Positions 25,255 through 38,523 of a DNA stretch of 64,000 bases are shown here, one piece after another (the stretch's first letter is position 1; each line of letters opens with the position of its first letter). Location: assembly GCF_022539315.1 (NCBI RefSeq), contig NC_066343.1, positions 35,245,146 to 35,309,145 on the forward strand. Direction: 5' to 3'. The position numbers and the translations under genes are program-made. The notes beneath the pieces were generated by a model that was not told the origin of the DNA, made no database searches, and saw nothing but the letters and a program-made list of their open reading frames with translations. Source of the stretch: Serinus canaria (lineage: Eukaryota; Chordata; Aves; Passeriformes; Fringillidae).

Positions 25255-28200
25255 CCACAGTATAAATCCAGTCTTGTTTTTAGCTGTCACTGCTCAGAAT
25301 AAGTTCACTCTGTGGGTTAGTGCAGCATACGGCACCAAAATTCAACACAAGAAAAAAGCTAGCTTTTAATTTTTGTGTCTGTGGCCCTTAAAGAATACAC
25401 GTGCTGTGAGAAACATTAGCCAGCAAGAACTTGTATGGGCAAGGCTGAAACATCAAAAGCGGCAGTCAGATGGTGCCCAGACCTCTCTGGGCTTGTCTCA
25501 GCTCCCGCTATTTAATGTAAATGAGGTAATTTCACATATGCAGATGGTGGTGGGATCCTGCTTCACATCTTAGTCTTCCTTCAGGGAGTCAAAAGCAGCC
25601 AAATATTTTGAGGAACACAGTTCCCTGAAGGCAACCCCAAGTTGGTCTTGGTGCAGCACTTACAGAGTAGTCACTCGCATGTGCAGGCTGGGCTGAGTAA
25701 TCCTTTCTGGCTTTGTAAGGAATAGAGCGCAGCCAGCAGGAGGCAAAGAGGAGAAGTGTGACACTTGAGAAACCAGCTCTCTCCTGCTCACTGGGGAAAG
25801 AGAAAGGACATCTAGAAAGAGAGGACTCCAAACCAAAAAATAAATGAAGTTGAACCAAGTTAAACAGAAATGCCTGCAGCCACAAAGCCCTATTCCCTTT
25901 TCCACTTCCCAGCAACTGCAGCAAATGAACAAATTTAGCTGGAAGCAGAGACACACAGAACAGATTCTTTGCTCTAGATTTCTCCTTGCCAATGTGGTGC
26001 TCAAAGGACAGTGCCCAGTCTTTAAATCTATGTTCTCACTGATCCTTTTACATCACTTTTTCCACTGAATCTGTTTCTTATTCATTGCTCTTAAGACCCA
26101 AGCCATGTCTTTTCTTCCCAAGTAAGTGACTAATATTCTCTTTTCTTTCCTAAGTCCTTGCTTTACTTCTTCCTGTGTTGACAATTTGTACTGTGATCTC
26201 TTCACACAGCTGACACTTAATAGAGAGTCAGGTTTCCCTATGATGCCCAAGCAGACATTTTCAGGGTGTCACATGGAACCAATATAGTTAAAGAATAACA
26301 GAAAAGTTTGAGCATTATTTATATTTTTATGGCCTTTAGCCATGTCTCCATATGTTTCAACATCTGTTGTTTAGCAGGCATTAAATGCTGCTGAGCAGTG
26401 AGATAAGTTCATGGGTTATATTTGTACTTTACCCAAAGGGCAATGTGCTTTTATATGTATTTTAGAATTCATGGGTGCACTTAGTCAATAACAAATCACG
26501 TTGGACCATCTGCTATTTAAAAGCCCTACAACTTCTTGTGGTGAGGTTTTTATCAGTCTTATCAAGTCATTTAGAAAAAAAAAAAAAGCATCTGCCTAAA
26601 GAGACAGCTTCTTCAATAAAGATTCCTGAAGCTTTCCTTAAGTGCTGGTTTAAAGCAAGGGGCATATGGTTACCATCATAATGGCAATCAAGGATTGCTG
26701 ACTAGTAGGACAGTGGTGAGATGAGCTGCTAAAATTTACTAAAAGAGCCCAGCTCCCTAAGGCTTTTTTTCCACCTGGTAAATGTGACACTATTCAATCA
26801 TTTTCATTTAATTGAATATGTATCTCTAACACAAATGTGTCTCACAAATCTCAGATCCAGGCACCTATTGTAAAGTACACTATGTAAGCATAACTTCAGA
26901 ACAAAAAAATTACAAGGATTTATAGATACACAATATCATGTTTATAAATTCCCAGATGAGCACTGAATTTAACCAACCTTAATAACAGCTGCTGTTTATA
27001 GCTTGTAGTTGTCCTTAAATAGTATGACTTACTATGATGACTGTCACCAAACCTTTAGAAAAACATTCACCTCCGTGAGTTTTGTAAAAATTATGCAACA
27101 GAATTGATTCTGACACAATTTTAACATCCCTCTTTAAAAGTCTGTCTTTGCAATTTTAGAAGTGTCTGTGTTTCTGTATCTTCTCTCTGATTTCTCTTTA
27201 GAACTGGAAATATTCCTCCTGTGAAAAAGGTGAAATAAATTTCTTTTTCACCTTAAAGAAACATGACTTCTCTAAGAGAAACTCCAGAAAAGATAGGGAA
27301 AGGATTTTTTTTTCTTTTTCTTTTTCAGAGTATAATTTTCCACATTGTATGCATACTTGTATACCTCTTGGAGAGTGCAGTGAAGGTATGCTTCAATTGT
27401 TTCTAAAAAAACCATTTGCCACTTCTTCGTCTTGAAGTTCTTATGCTTTTGAAACCCGTAAACCTTTAGAAAAAGGTAGCTCTTGTTCCCTGTTTGTTCT
27501 CTATGCATCTGTGCAAGAAGCAGGAATAAAACCAATGGTTAGCCCTGATTACTTACATGCATGTAGGTCCACAATCTGAGTAGCTTGTGCTGCTCTGGGC
27601 AGCTGGGATTCTTTCTGTACTTGTCCATGCATAACCTCTAATCACAGCCTAACTTTGAAAGACATCTGATTGCATCAACCAAAATAAAATGTTCTTTCCA
27701 GAAGCTTAGCCAACTGAATTTTTTTCTTTGCTTTTATATAATATACAACAAAATAGATATAATTGAAATTTCAAACACAGTGTTTAATATAGCTTTGGAA
27801 AATTAACAGCTTTTGTTTGCAGCAACCACCATCTACACTTTTTTTGTTGTTGTTGTTGTCTGAGAAAGAAGAGATTTACAGATTTTCAGATCAGGGTAGA
27901 AGCTGGAAACTGTGTGTGAGGTATTTGGTAAAAATAGTTCCTGTAGTTTCCCAAGATGGAGAGAAAACTCCAGGAAGTCAAAGAGGCAAGCGTAAGCAGA
28001 AAAGCAGTGCAGCCTGCAAAGAGAGAGATTTTGGGATGAGAAACTGGCACAATGAATTCTGAAGCACTGCGAACTTATTGTCACAGTTGCTGTAGATTCA
28101 CTAGAAAACCGATGGTGTGTATGTGTGAGAAGAGCTGCAAGACCATGGCTTCTGAGTCCCCTTGGTAGGAGGGAGGGATGGCCTATCCAGAGCACTGGAG

Positions 28201-30169
28201 AAACAAGTTTTCCTTACAGTAGAGTTGATTTCCCTTCTTCCTGTAGGGGCTTCTGCTGATGGGCGATGTTTGGTGGTGTTTCCCTCTCCAGTGAAGCTGG
28301 CAGCTTTACAGGGGTGACTGTTAACTGAGGTGGTGTACACTGGCTGGTGGCTACAGGAGAGCAGCCTCACCACTGCCAAAACTCTGTGCCCCAGACTTCC
28401 TTCGCACAGCCAGGGGGACCACAGACAGCCAGGGCAGCCAGAATATCTCTGCATTGCAAGGCACCATTCACAAATACTGGGGTGCAGTGCCAGGAGAGGT
28501 TTTCCCCCCGCAGCTCATCTGACAGGGAAGTGACTCCATATGAAGAGCCTTCTGGCATATTTATGTGTGTAGGGAGGACTCTTGTCATTCTAAATAACTG
28601 CCTATGCTTCATGTTCACAGCACACCTTGAAGTCTTGTAGAAAAGCATAATTGTATCACAAGTCCCACGCATCACCCTTTAATTAGAATGGCTAGAAGGA
28701 TTTTTGCATTTTTCTGAAATTTAAGGAAATGCAATAAATAATAATTTGCAATATAATTTTGTGTTTTCAAAAACAGTAAAGATGGATGAATGGGCAACTA
28801 CGCAATAATTTTTGAACTTGACAGGAGTAAGGATGGCAATCCGCCCTATCATAGGACTTACCTCCCTATTTTTTCCAGCTGAAGTTTTTCTAAATAAATC
28901 ACATTGCTATGCCTCAAACGTTTTGATGCAAGATGGCATCCCTCCTAGCTCAGCAGACTTTTAATTCATGGCCAGATGTTGCTTTTGGGGGTTTTTTTGT
29001 GTTTGTGGCATTTTTGCTACCTTCATTGAGGACAAAATCAGACTCTTTAGGGCATCTTTGCAAGATTTAAAGCTGAAGCTAATGCGTAACTCTCTGATGT
29101 CAAGCAGAGTTTGAAAAACACTGGAAACTGTCAGAAGGGATATTTGACACCCAGTGATTATTAGATTGCATTTTGAACAGTAGATTCTGTAATGCTAGCT
29201 GTTAGGAAGATATACGAGATTCAAACATACAAACTCAAGAACTGTTGCTAATTGCTAATTATTTATAAGATTCCCTACATAAATATATATTTGTGCTATT
29301 TTGTATAAACCTAAATATAAATTTTGACTGATTATAGAAGTCCAAAAAATTTACCTTATTCTTGAAAGATTTTTGCAATCACTGGAAAAGTATAAGTGTT
29401 TAGAACAAAGATTACCTAGTTATTAATTTGGAGTATTAATTTTGACAACTGGCCTTGATCTTCTGTAAAGTGTGTAGACTGTGCAGCTTCTTCAAAACAT
29501 TTGAACAGACAACTTCCAGGTCTCAGATAATCAGCATAAGTACAAGACTCTGAAAAGGAAAACCATGGGCTGGGGTTCCTGTCTTCTATTTCATGAAATT
29601 GTGGTTATTTTGTTTTTAACAAGCTCATTATAAGATAAAACTGTATTTTAGGTGAAATATAATTATCTAACATTTAGAGATAAAGAGTCTCAATGTTCGA
29701 CCTTCCAATAGAAAGATTTACTTTTTTCAGTCATCAGTTGTCAGCTCTCAAAAGGACTGAAATCACCTTGTCTAAATATTTTGGAAATTATTAATATCCC
29801 ACAATTTAAGATTCAGCTGTACTTTTACAGCTCTGATCATTCAGTATCTCACCATTGTGAGTCTGTTAATCAAAAATCAACATTTAAGTCATTTTTGTAC
29901 TTTGCTTTACTAATTCTTTTGCAGGAATGAGCTTAAAGTGAAATGAGAATTCTGTTTTCAGCCAAATTATCCTTACAGGTGCCAGAACATGAAGGCATTC
30001 TGAAGTACTTTGGATACTGAAATGAAGGAAGGGCTGGGCTGGGAAAGGCTATGTGAAAAGGTTTTCAGTGTAAAGGTCCAGGAAAAGGAATGAGCACTAA
30101 AAAGTTGATATGATGGCTTAAGGAAGACTTAGGCAAAGCATCTGGAAGTCTGGAGAATGTCAGAGGACA

Positions 30170-30208
30170 GTTGGGTTAAGGACCAGGAAGAGTTGGGGTA
30201 AGGACCAG
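30170..30208. repeat. Near-identical 22-bp-period duplication
   Basis: GTTGGGTTAAGGACCAG at 30170-30186 recurs as GTTGGGGTAAGGACCAG at 30192-30208 with one mismatch and a 22-bp period. It is a local tandem duplication. Confidence 0.85.
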
Positions 30209-33200
30209 CGAATTCACAGATGTTTGTTTCAGATGTATGTCAGCTAAGTTGAGGTGAAGAAAGGCTCCACACTTTGGCAACAGCCTCTACAGGGACACTG
30301 CTGGTAAGAGCCTCTTGGAACAATAGTTCTTGCAGCTATTGCAGGGGTATTTCAGCACAAAAATACACATCCAGTGCAAACCACTAGGACCTACCTGATG
30401 CTGGTTGGTATTGTGCTCGTAGGTTATGAAGGCTGCTCACTTCTCACTACCTTGCTTTTCCAGAGACTGTGGGCATCGAAGGCCATTCAGATGCAATAAA
30501 GGCCTTCATTTTGTATGGGAAATACTTCACCACTGAAACAAAGATCAGCATAACAAAAACACAGTGTTTGAAATCCTGCAGATCCATTAAGGCAATATTT
30601 AATTTTTAGTCATTTGTCACTGTTAGTACAATACATATGTATAGTGTGAGAAATGACAATTTTCCTAGAAGGCAGCACACTGGAGAGTCCCCCATTATGA
30701 TGAAGAGAAATGCCTCAGAGGCAGAGGACTTTTTGTCCTCTAATAACCACACAGCTCATTTCTGCTTTGGTGAGAACCGGGACATACAGTTTCTAGTATG
30801 GCTTGAGCTGAAAACAAACTTGTCAGGATTTAGGTATCAGCTGATATTTATGACTTAGGATTTAGGAATGCATGCTTTACTAACACCTTATGAAAGATTG
30901 GAAGAAATGGCAATATTTAGAACATTGATATTGAAGTATGTAGAACTTTCAGAAGAAAACTAAACAAGTACACTTCAATGTCACCATAATTAAGTGAGAA
31001 AGAATACTTTCCTGTTTTGAATAACTTCTTCCCATAAATGCAGGACGTGCTGGGAACTGCAGCACAAACTCTTTGGTAACAGAGTCCAGCAAATGCTAGA
31101 ACCTGTTTTTAATTGTTTCCCTGGTAAGCAATGGCATCTATGCAGCTTTGATTGATTTGTGTTTACCAATCATCTCAGGGTATTTAAATGTAAAACACAA
31201 ATCACCTGGTTTTCTGACTTAGTTTGCAAATCTTGACAATTTACAGCAGTTTACATATGCTTTCCAGATGCTGTATTTCTATCAGCAAAAACAAGGCCAG
31301 AGCATGAGACAGTAAAAAGACTCATCTTGATTTCTGCAGGCTTTGAATGATTCTCTTTGAGACCATGAATCTATGTTAGGAGCAGACAGAGACCCACCAG
31401 CCACAGAAATGCATCATTTATCACGGAAAACCTCACCAAGAAACTTTGTGATTCTCTTTGTCAAGCTGAGACAGTAGGGTCTTATTGTTTTGTATTCTTC
31501 ATGCCAGATGAATTTAAAAATTCTGTAATATAATTGAAATTTGGTGTTACTCTGCTAATGAGACTGGCATGTATGACCTGGGACTTACTACACCGCTCCA
31601 TATTGATAGGTCTGCCCCACTCCATCAAGAATTTTTACATAGATTAAAAAAAAATCTGGAGATTTTTCATCTACCAGCCATTATGTTGAAAATATCTACT
31701 TCTGCCAAACACTGTAAGAGTACCAGTAAACAAAACTTGCATTATTTTGGGGGGGAAAAATCATAAGAGAAATGAGGCAGGAAGATTTGCGGGGGGTTTG
31801 TAGAATTCGTGATTTGACCTGTCAAGTGTGATGGCAGAATTTTCAACAAGTTTTTTTCACTCAAAGCACACATCTTCTTCTGGCTTTTCTCAGTTCTGTT
31901 GTAAATTAAATATAAGGGATCCCTGCTTCTATGTTCGAGCCTGTCCTTCTATATTGTCCCTATTAACACCCACGCTTTTCACTTTCTTTCTTTGAATTGT
32001 TTGGTCCACTTTTATAATTAACTAGTCAGTATTGATCACAAGGGAGTCCCAATACTCTCTTTTTCCTTAATTCATTGCCCTTAATATCATTCCTGCATTT
32101 GGTGTCTCTGACTGACACAATGCACATATATGAGACTGTATTTCGCATGGCTTGGATAAAACTGATATTTTTCTGAGGTTTTGCTTTCTCCAATAGATTC
32201 TGAGATTTGATATTAAGGTAACATTCATGCTGCTGGAAATGTGGGTCATTTTATCTCCCTGATCACTCATATCTAAACTGTTATTTTCCATATTTGTTTT
32301 TAAAGGGCTGATCTTGCCTTTTAGACAGTAGACCTGTAAGTCTCAACCAGAGCAATATCATTCCATATTCTTTCTTGTCTTACTTCTAATTTGCTTCCTC
32401 TGTAAGTGCAGCAACAAAATTATCTTTGCAACAAATATTCTGGGTATTTTTTCCTGCCTGAGCATTCATTTATATCAGATCCTAGAATGTAGAGAGAGGC
32501 CGCTCCAAGAGGCAATGAGGACTTAGCTGTTGAAATCCTGTACTTTGCCCTTCTTGAAATAGGAAAAGAGAGAAAGGGCAGGAACAACAGCTGTGTGAAG
32601 AGCTCACAAAATGTCCCTTAGAACTAATCATTGATGGCTTACAGGGCAAATCGCTGTTCTTGGCTGTATTCTTAGGGGAATAGAGACACAGTTTCACCTC
32701 CTACCTGTTTCCTTCTTTCCAAGTTGCTTGTATACTCAGGAGGTCTTACAGCCGCTTGTGCCCACTGGCCTTATGCTACCACTGGTGTGTGTGGCAAGAC
32801 CCACAAAGCTCATTTGTAGAAGTTTAAAAAACACCTAGGAAAGGAAGAGTCCAAAGAAGAGACAGAAGGATTTAATTAAAATTGTGACTGACTAGTCAGA
32901 CTGTGTTTGAACAGACCCATATTTTTCACAGAGACTGGCAGTTTTCTGGATTCACAGCCTTTCAGAGAATGTTCCATGAAACAGTGCTGGAAGAGTTGTG
33001 GTTTGCTGCTTGCACCTCCCTGTCCCCAGAGAGAGCAGAAGAGATTTCACAAGCATAATGTAATGTAGGGGGGCATGTGTCATTACACTGCCAGCAGTGC
33101 TGTCTGGAAACTAACCAGAGACAGGCAACAGAAAACAGCCAGGCTGTGTGAAGAGAATACTGTGCTGATCACATATTACATTACTCTGAAATTGAAAAAT

Positions 33201-35340
33201 TACTTCTTCTGAAAGTATAACTTGTGAAAGGTTTGTTTGCCGCATAAAATAACTTAATGGGAATGCATCTGTTTGCAGGCTGCTGGAGAATGTAGAATAT
33301 ACCACTCATTGTTTCATGGATTTCAACACACTGACATTAATAAACTAAATTAATTTCTCCAAGAGATGAGTGTGGCCTTCAAGAGAACCTCTAGACATTA
33401 TCCTAATTCCTTTACCAAAGTGCTTACTGCTAATGTGAAAGCTGCCTTGTACATAAACAAAACAGCTCAATTCCAAAGTGTAACTTTTGAGAGAAGAACT
33501 TAAAAAAACTTCTGGGGTATTTTGACTTTAATAAAACTTCTCTAGATTCAAACATATTGAAATCCATATTGAATCTGATCTTGATTTAATTAAGAAACAA
33601 GTAAAATTAATGCTATTTATGCCATTATTTTTTATACTTTTATTTTCTTTTGGTATTAAATCTTGCCTGTAATCCTCTTTCAAAACTATTTGATTTGAAT
33701 TTGTCTCGTTATATTTGGATTATAACAGCAAGCAAGCTACAAGGCAATAGTCTGATTTATTTTTAATGAGATTCATCAAACTGGTTTAAGTAGACCATAC
33801 CAAATAATAGGTGTACACAAGCGAAAGGAATGAAGTAACATAGGTAGGCTGCATGCACACCACAGCACATTCAGCACCAATTTCTGAGTTTAAGAACACA
33901 TGTGAGAGCAGTGTTTAAAGCACTGAAAAGTACTTACGAGGAGCTGTGTCTCCATAAGTAGTCAGTGAGCAGCCTCTGTCATCTGGAAGCTGAGGATATG
34001 CTGCCTCTCTCTAACAGATTCAATAGCTGAGGTGTAATGAGTAGGTTCTAGTAGGGTCAGCTAAGGATGTCTTGTGGTGAGCTGCTGCTGTGAACTTTGA
34101 AAATGTGTGCTGCAGCATTAGGCTCTCTACAGTGAGCCACAGGTGAAGGACATTGCCATCAACAAACTTCAGAGCACAGATACTTGTAATACTCCTTGGT
34201 GGGTTTATTTTATGAGGCTTACTTCTTGTCAGAGGCTTTGACAATGTCTACTAAATTTTGGGAAAAACTGATTTATTTTGAAGTTTCATACCTGATGTTA
34301 CTGAAGGTAACACAAAATACTTACAAAGGCTGTGATTTGTCATCATAAGGGAAAGTTATTAACAATTGAAGCGTCCATAGCCTGTCTATAAATACAAATA
34401 TGTATATTTTTTATTCACTTCCCTCTGTCAGGCCTCATCAAAGATAGCAGTTGGCCAAAGCTCCCTTTCATATCATTCTACTGCCTTTTCTGCCTTACTA
34501 ATATATGACAGTGTGAAAGTGATCAGAGAGTCTCTGTCATCCCTTTCATTTCTCACTTCAGAAACTTTTAAAACAAAAAATAAAGCAAGGAGGTTCAGAT
34601 TTTCCAAAAGTAGCCCTTCATTTTGGATACCTCAGTGCCTACATCAATTTCTCATAGGTATTTGTGATACTTTGAGAATCTTTGCCATCAAATTACAGCT
34701 CATTCTGGAATACCTACCTGCAATACTTGAAATCTCACCTGTTGCCCTGTGCCAAGGCTTTGATTAGCTATTTTCCTTTTGCTATTTTGCTGTAGGGAAT
34801 ACAGAACATGCAACACATTCTCCTGAGTTTTAGTTTTGTTTGCTCGAAGTTGTACAGCATTTCATCAAAGTACAACATTTGAAGTACCTGCCGAAAGGTG
34901 AGATAAAACCCCAACATTTTATACTTATTCAAATCCCACATTTATCACATATTTAGGCGTAAAGTGAAATATGGTAAAATACTTCTGTGCCCTTCCAGCT
35001 CTTCTGTGACACATTCAACTTATATGGAGTCTATTAGATACTCTGCATGGCAAATGTGTTATTCTAGCAGATAGAGCTGTGCTCCTCAAAGAAGTCTATG
35101 TTAATGGCTTTTGCAGAAGTTGGAACACACTATGGGAATGTTATCCTAGTCAATGAGGAGTTCAAGACTTCCTAAAAAAATATTAATGAAAATTGTTGTC
35201 CGGAGATTTCCCAAAAGATTTGAAGACTTTTCCCCTCCTCTACTAAAACAGTTCCTGAAAAACTGCAGACCTTGCAGTGTTCAGAATCAAGAAAATACTC
35301 AGCAGATGCTGTTTCTGTCCCAAAGTGAGAAGTTCATGGC

Positions 35341-35358
35341 TTTTTTTTTTTTTTTTTT
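35341..35358. repeat. T18 homopolymer
   Basis: Eighteen T residues are followed by GGCAG, which happens to look like a polypyrimidine tract plus AG acceptor for the plus strand. No retroposed sequence with a matching poly(A) end was recognised beside it. Confidence 0.9.
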
Positions 35359-36581
35359 GGCAGCCCCTATCCTGTGTTCATGGAGTTCACACAGCCTTCC
35401 TGAAAGGGTGATCCGAGGTGGAGGGTGTGCCGTGGGGGATGACACTCACCAGCCGTGAGAGAAAGCTCAACTTGCCCTGCTCCTCAACGCTTCCCACCAG
35501 CCAACACACTCAGCACTGCTGTGCTGGAACTCTAAAGAAATGCTTATTTGCTCCATGGCAAATCTTGCTGTCAGTAAAAATTAAAGCAAAGCTTCTGGTG
35601 AAATAATGACAATGCCTGATGTTGCACACCAAGCACCCATTTCATGCCTTCCCTCAGCACAGAAAGTTCAGCCAGACCTTTGTAGCAAAGCATATATGCA
35701 AATCTTTAGGCATAGGTATGGGCTGGGTTTCAGCACGTAGGTGAAGTCTGGGTAGTGACACAATTTTCCCAGGAAAGAGACTAGCAGTCTTGGTTTGGGG
35801 ACAGAAACGATGCAGAGCAGGTCCTCATCTGTTATACCAGTCAGTCCAGCAGTCTCAGGTTTTCTGTGCTCTTCATAAGAGTTTATTTTCTGATTCCTCA
35901 CAGCAATGCCAGCTATCCAAATGATTGTGGCATATCCTGTGATACTGTCTGTGCATTCCTGTGAGACCTTGTACTGCGTTGTAAAGACATACCACACGAG
36001 CTCAAGGTTTCTACATCATGTGGGTTAGACTCACAGAGAAATAAGCTGGAGAGCAACCTTAATATCCAGTGTCCTAAGTGGTTACCTGGTTTGTCATATC
36101 ACAGTATGGTAACCTTTAGCCACTCTGGCAGCTTCTTCTTTTCTGAAAATTACTTTAATTTCTCTCTAATTACATTTTGAGATGAGAATGTGAAACCACT
36201 GCCAGGGACCTTCATATTTAAGAGCTTAGATTTCTTCCTCTACAATGACATAAAAAACCTTACACTCTAGTAAGTGCTGTAACAGGCACAGAGACGCACA
36301 TATTTATTTTCTTTTTAAATGGGTGTCAAAGTAAGTCTGGGATGGTATAAATGTGATCAGTAATTTCCCCTCCCAGTTTTCTGTCATGTGACATCTCTGG
36401 GAAGATCTTGGACTGCTGGTCAAAATAAAATTCCTAACACTTACTTGTGACACAGTGTTTTATTTCCAGCTTTTTTTCCCCAAAAATTATATTCTAACAG
36501 TTATTATTATTTTTGCATTTCTGTATCATCTGTATGCAGAAACACAAAAGATACCTTGCAGTGTTTTCCCTGCTTGAAGCA

Positions 36582-36642
36582 ATCTAGCACTGCTTTGGAG
36601 CAGTAGCTGGCTCCAGTGTAGTCCAATGGAGTACTGCTAGAT
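36582..36642. other. 61-nt imperfect hairpin
   Basis: The ends pair perfectly: ATCTAGCA at 36582-36589 with TGCTAGAT at 36635-36642. A second helix pairs TTGGA (36595-36599) with TCCAA (36622-36626). The apex can close with CTGG (36607-36610) and CCAG (36613-36616) around a 2-nt loop, which is tight and probably opens. The arms are separated by small internal loops, a size and shape resembling a short microRNA precursor or a MITE-like palindrome. No folding energy was computed and expression is unknown. Confidence 0.35.
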
Positions 36643-38377
36643 AGCAAATTTATTCAGCACAAAAGAAATTAAAGCCTTGCATTGCAGCCCTGAAGCCAGA
36701 GATAAGCTATACAATGCATCTCACAGAAATTCACATATGCACAAGGGCACACATGCAGGGAGTAAATTCCTGTGATGGTACTTCTGACCTGTATGTGGGC
36801 TTGAAAAGATCTATGCTGCTTCTGAAAATTTGACCTAAGTTTTCTTTCAAAATAAAAAAGTCTTGTAATCAAAACACTGGCTGATCTTCTATTAGGAAAA
36901 AAAATCAAAGTGGCAACAGTCATTTCTCAGAATCGTGATTTTCTGGATGATGATACTTCTGTGGTAGTAACACTTCCATCTGAGTGTGTAAAACTCCAGA
37001 AGCTTTTACTTCATATTTTGAAATAAGACTTCCTGCATAATATGATTTCTTTTTTTGCCTTCAGTATTTGCAGCTATCTTTTTAGAAGGAATATATTAAG
37101 TAAAAGCTAAGCTATTTGAAAGCAAATCAAATGACAAAAAGTTATAGCTCTCTTCTGTTGAAGACAGAGAATTAAATGGGTAACTCAAATGACCTGGTCT
37201 TTTTCCTCAAACACTATATCAGCCACTGAGATGGTTCAAGTACACACTGTAATTCCCAGTTTAAGTGGGGAGGATGAGTTCAGAACTGTATCATTTAGCA
37301 AGAAGAAAATGGCCAGTCATGTACTACAGTCTGGTATATGTTGTCTCTAAAGCTGCTCACAAATCATACATTTCCAAATAGTTATCTGCTGTCTGCTAGT
37401 GGCTCATGTGGCCCAAATTGAAAAGAAATTGCTTGCATATGCATTTTATCAAATATTTTTCATCTTCCAACAGGTATGGACAACAACAAAAGGAAACCTG
37501 TGGACTTTTCAGATTGCAATGGGAGAAACACAGACTATCTGTAAATACAGTGTGATACACTTTTGATTTACTGACATGGTTCTCCAAGCCCAGTTTCCAC
37601 TAAAGGAAAAACCTATGAGAATAAATATTCTTTCATTATGACATACGAAGCTTAGTTGCCATAGAAAACAGTATCCAAAAGATGTAGAAATAGAGTGAGC
37701 TCTGTCTTTTCCTTCAACAGTTTTTTACGCTTCTCATTGATTCAAAAACCACAGAGAGGTTCATCACCCCATTAAAAAGATGTGCTTTTTTGCACTACTT
37801 TCTACTTTCCTTCACCAAAACACTTCTGCTGCACTTTCACAATGAAGCAAGCACCACAGCCAATGAAAACTTCAGGTTTTACCTGTGATGTTTTCAGTCT
37901 AATGCAGATTTGAAACCTCTGAGATCCAGTAAGAAAAGGTGGAGGGTGGCTGTAAGGGAACCACAGCTGTCATTGCCCAAGGGACTGATGCTTCATGTTC
38001 TCCCACATGTGAAGGGTGGGAGAGGACATGCCAGTCTCTGTGATACCTCCTGGCAAGGTCCAATGCTGCTGAGGTATTTCCAGCTTATGTTCAAAAAAAA
38101 TCACTATTTTCCTAACCATCTCACAATCAGCTATGAAAAAACCATAGTGAGTACTTTATGTCTACACAGTATCAGGAACAGAAATGAGCTCTTAAGTTGT
38201 TTCAGTCAGTGCATAGAAACAGGTCCATCAACAGCAGTCAGCCTGTGAAGCACAACCAGCACAGGACCCAGATGCTCTGCTGAAGGTCATAGCCTGAGCA
38301 AATGTCATGCAGTACATGGCTGACTCTTCCTTCCATAACCCTGTTTTTCTTCTCATTTTTCTTGATTTTTTTTCCAG
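36643..38377. other. Non-coding region, nothing recognised
   Basis: AT-rich sequence with short frames only. A 112-codon plus-strand frame at 37910-38248 has no recognised motif. The segment ends at a strong T-rich acceptor-like tract (about 38365-38377) that bounds the exon-like block described next. Confidence 0.45.
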
Positions 38378-38523
38378 ACTGTTCCTTATCTGTGGCCATA
38401 AACTGTTGGGTGGCCTGCAACTGGGGATATGTTGAGTCAGAAGGACATGTTTCTTTCTCACTTACCTTGGGCCGAGGTCAGAGGATCTCTGTGTCTCAAA
38501 CCATACATGCAGTGTGCATTAAG
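38378..38523 (+). other. Candidate exon A (speculative)
   Basis: A T-rich tract ending TTTTTTTTCCAG (to 38377) is followed by 146 bp and then AAG|GTATGA, a good donor match at 38524. In one frame (two bases, then 48 codons) the block is open throughout and ends exactly on a codon boundary; the other two frames contain stops. The peptide is Ser/Cys/Val-rich and I do not recognise it. A frame of 48 codons is common by chance, so the support comes only from splice-site quality plus phase match with the segment at 39675. A strong minus-strand donor match also lies inside it (CTTACCTTGG at 38461-38470), which weakens the case. Confidence 0.15.

Larger units (their letters stand above)
25255..36581. 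other. Long non-coding region, minor repeats only
   Basis: More than 11 kb without a recognised gene or retroelement. Small structures include an A13 run at 26575-26587, two competing 9-bp hairpins at 27221-27254, a (TTG)5-like tract near 27846-27859, a diverged 22-bp-period duplication at 30170-30208 and a T18 run at 35341-35358. Overlapping frames on both strands around 27817-28675 sit in slightly GC-richer DNA and show no family signature. Confidence 0.45.
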
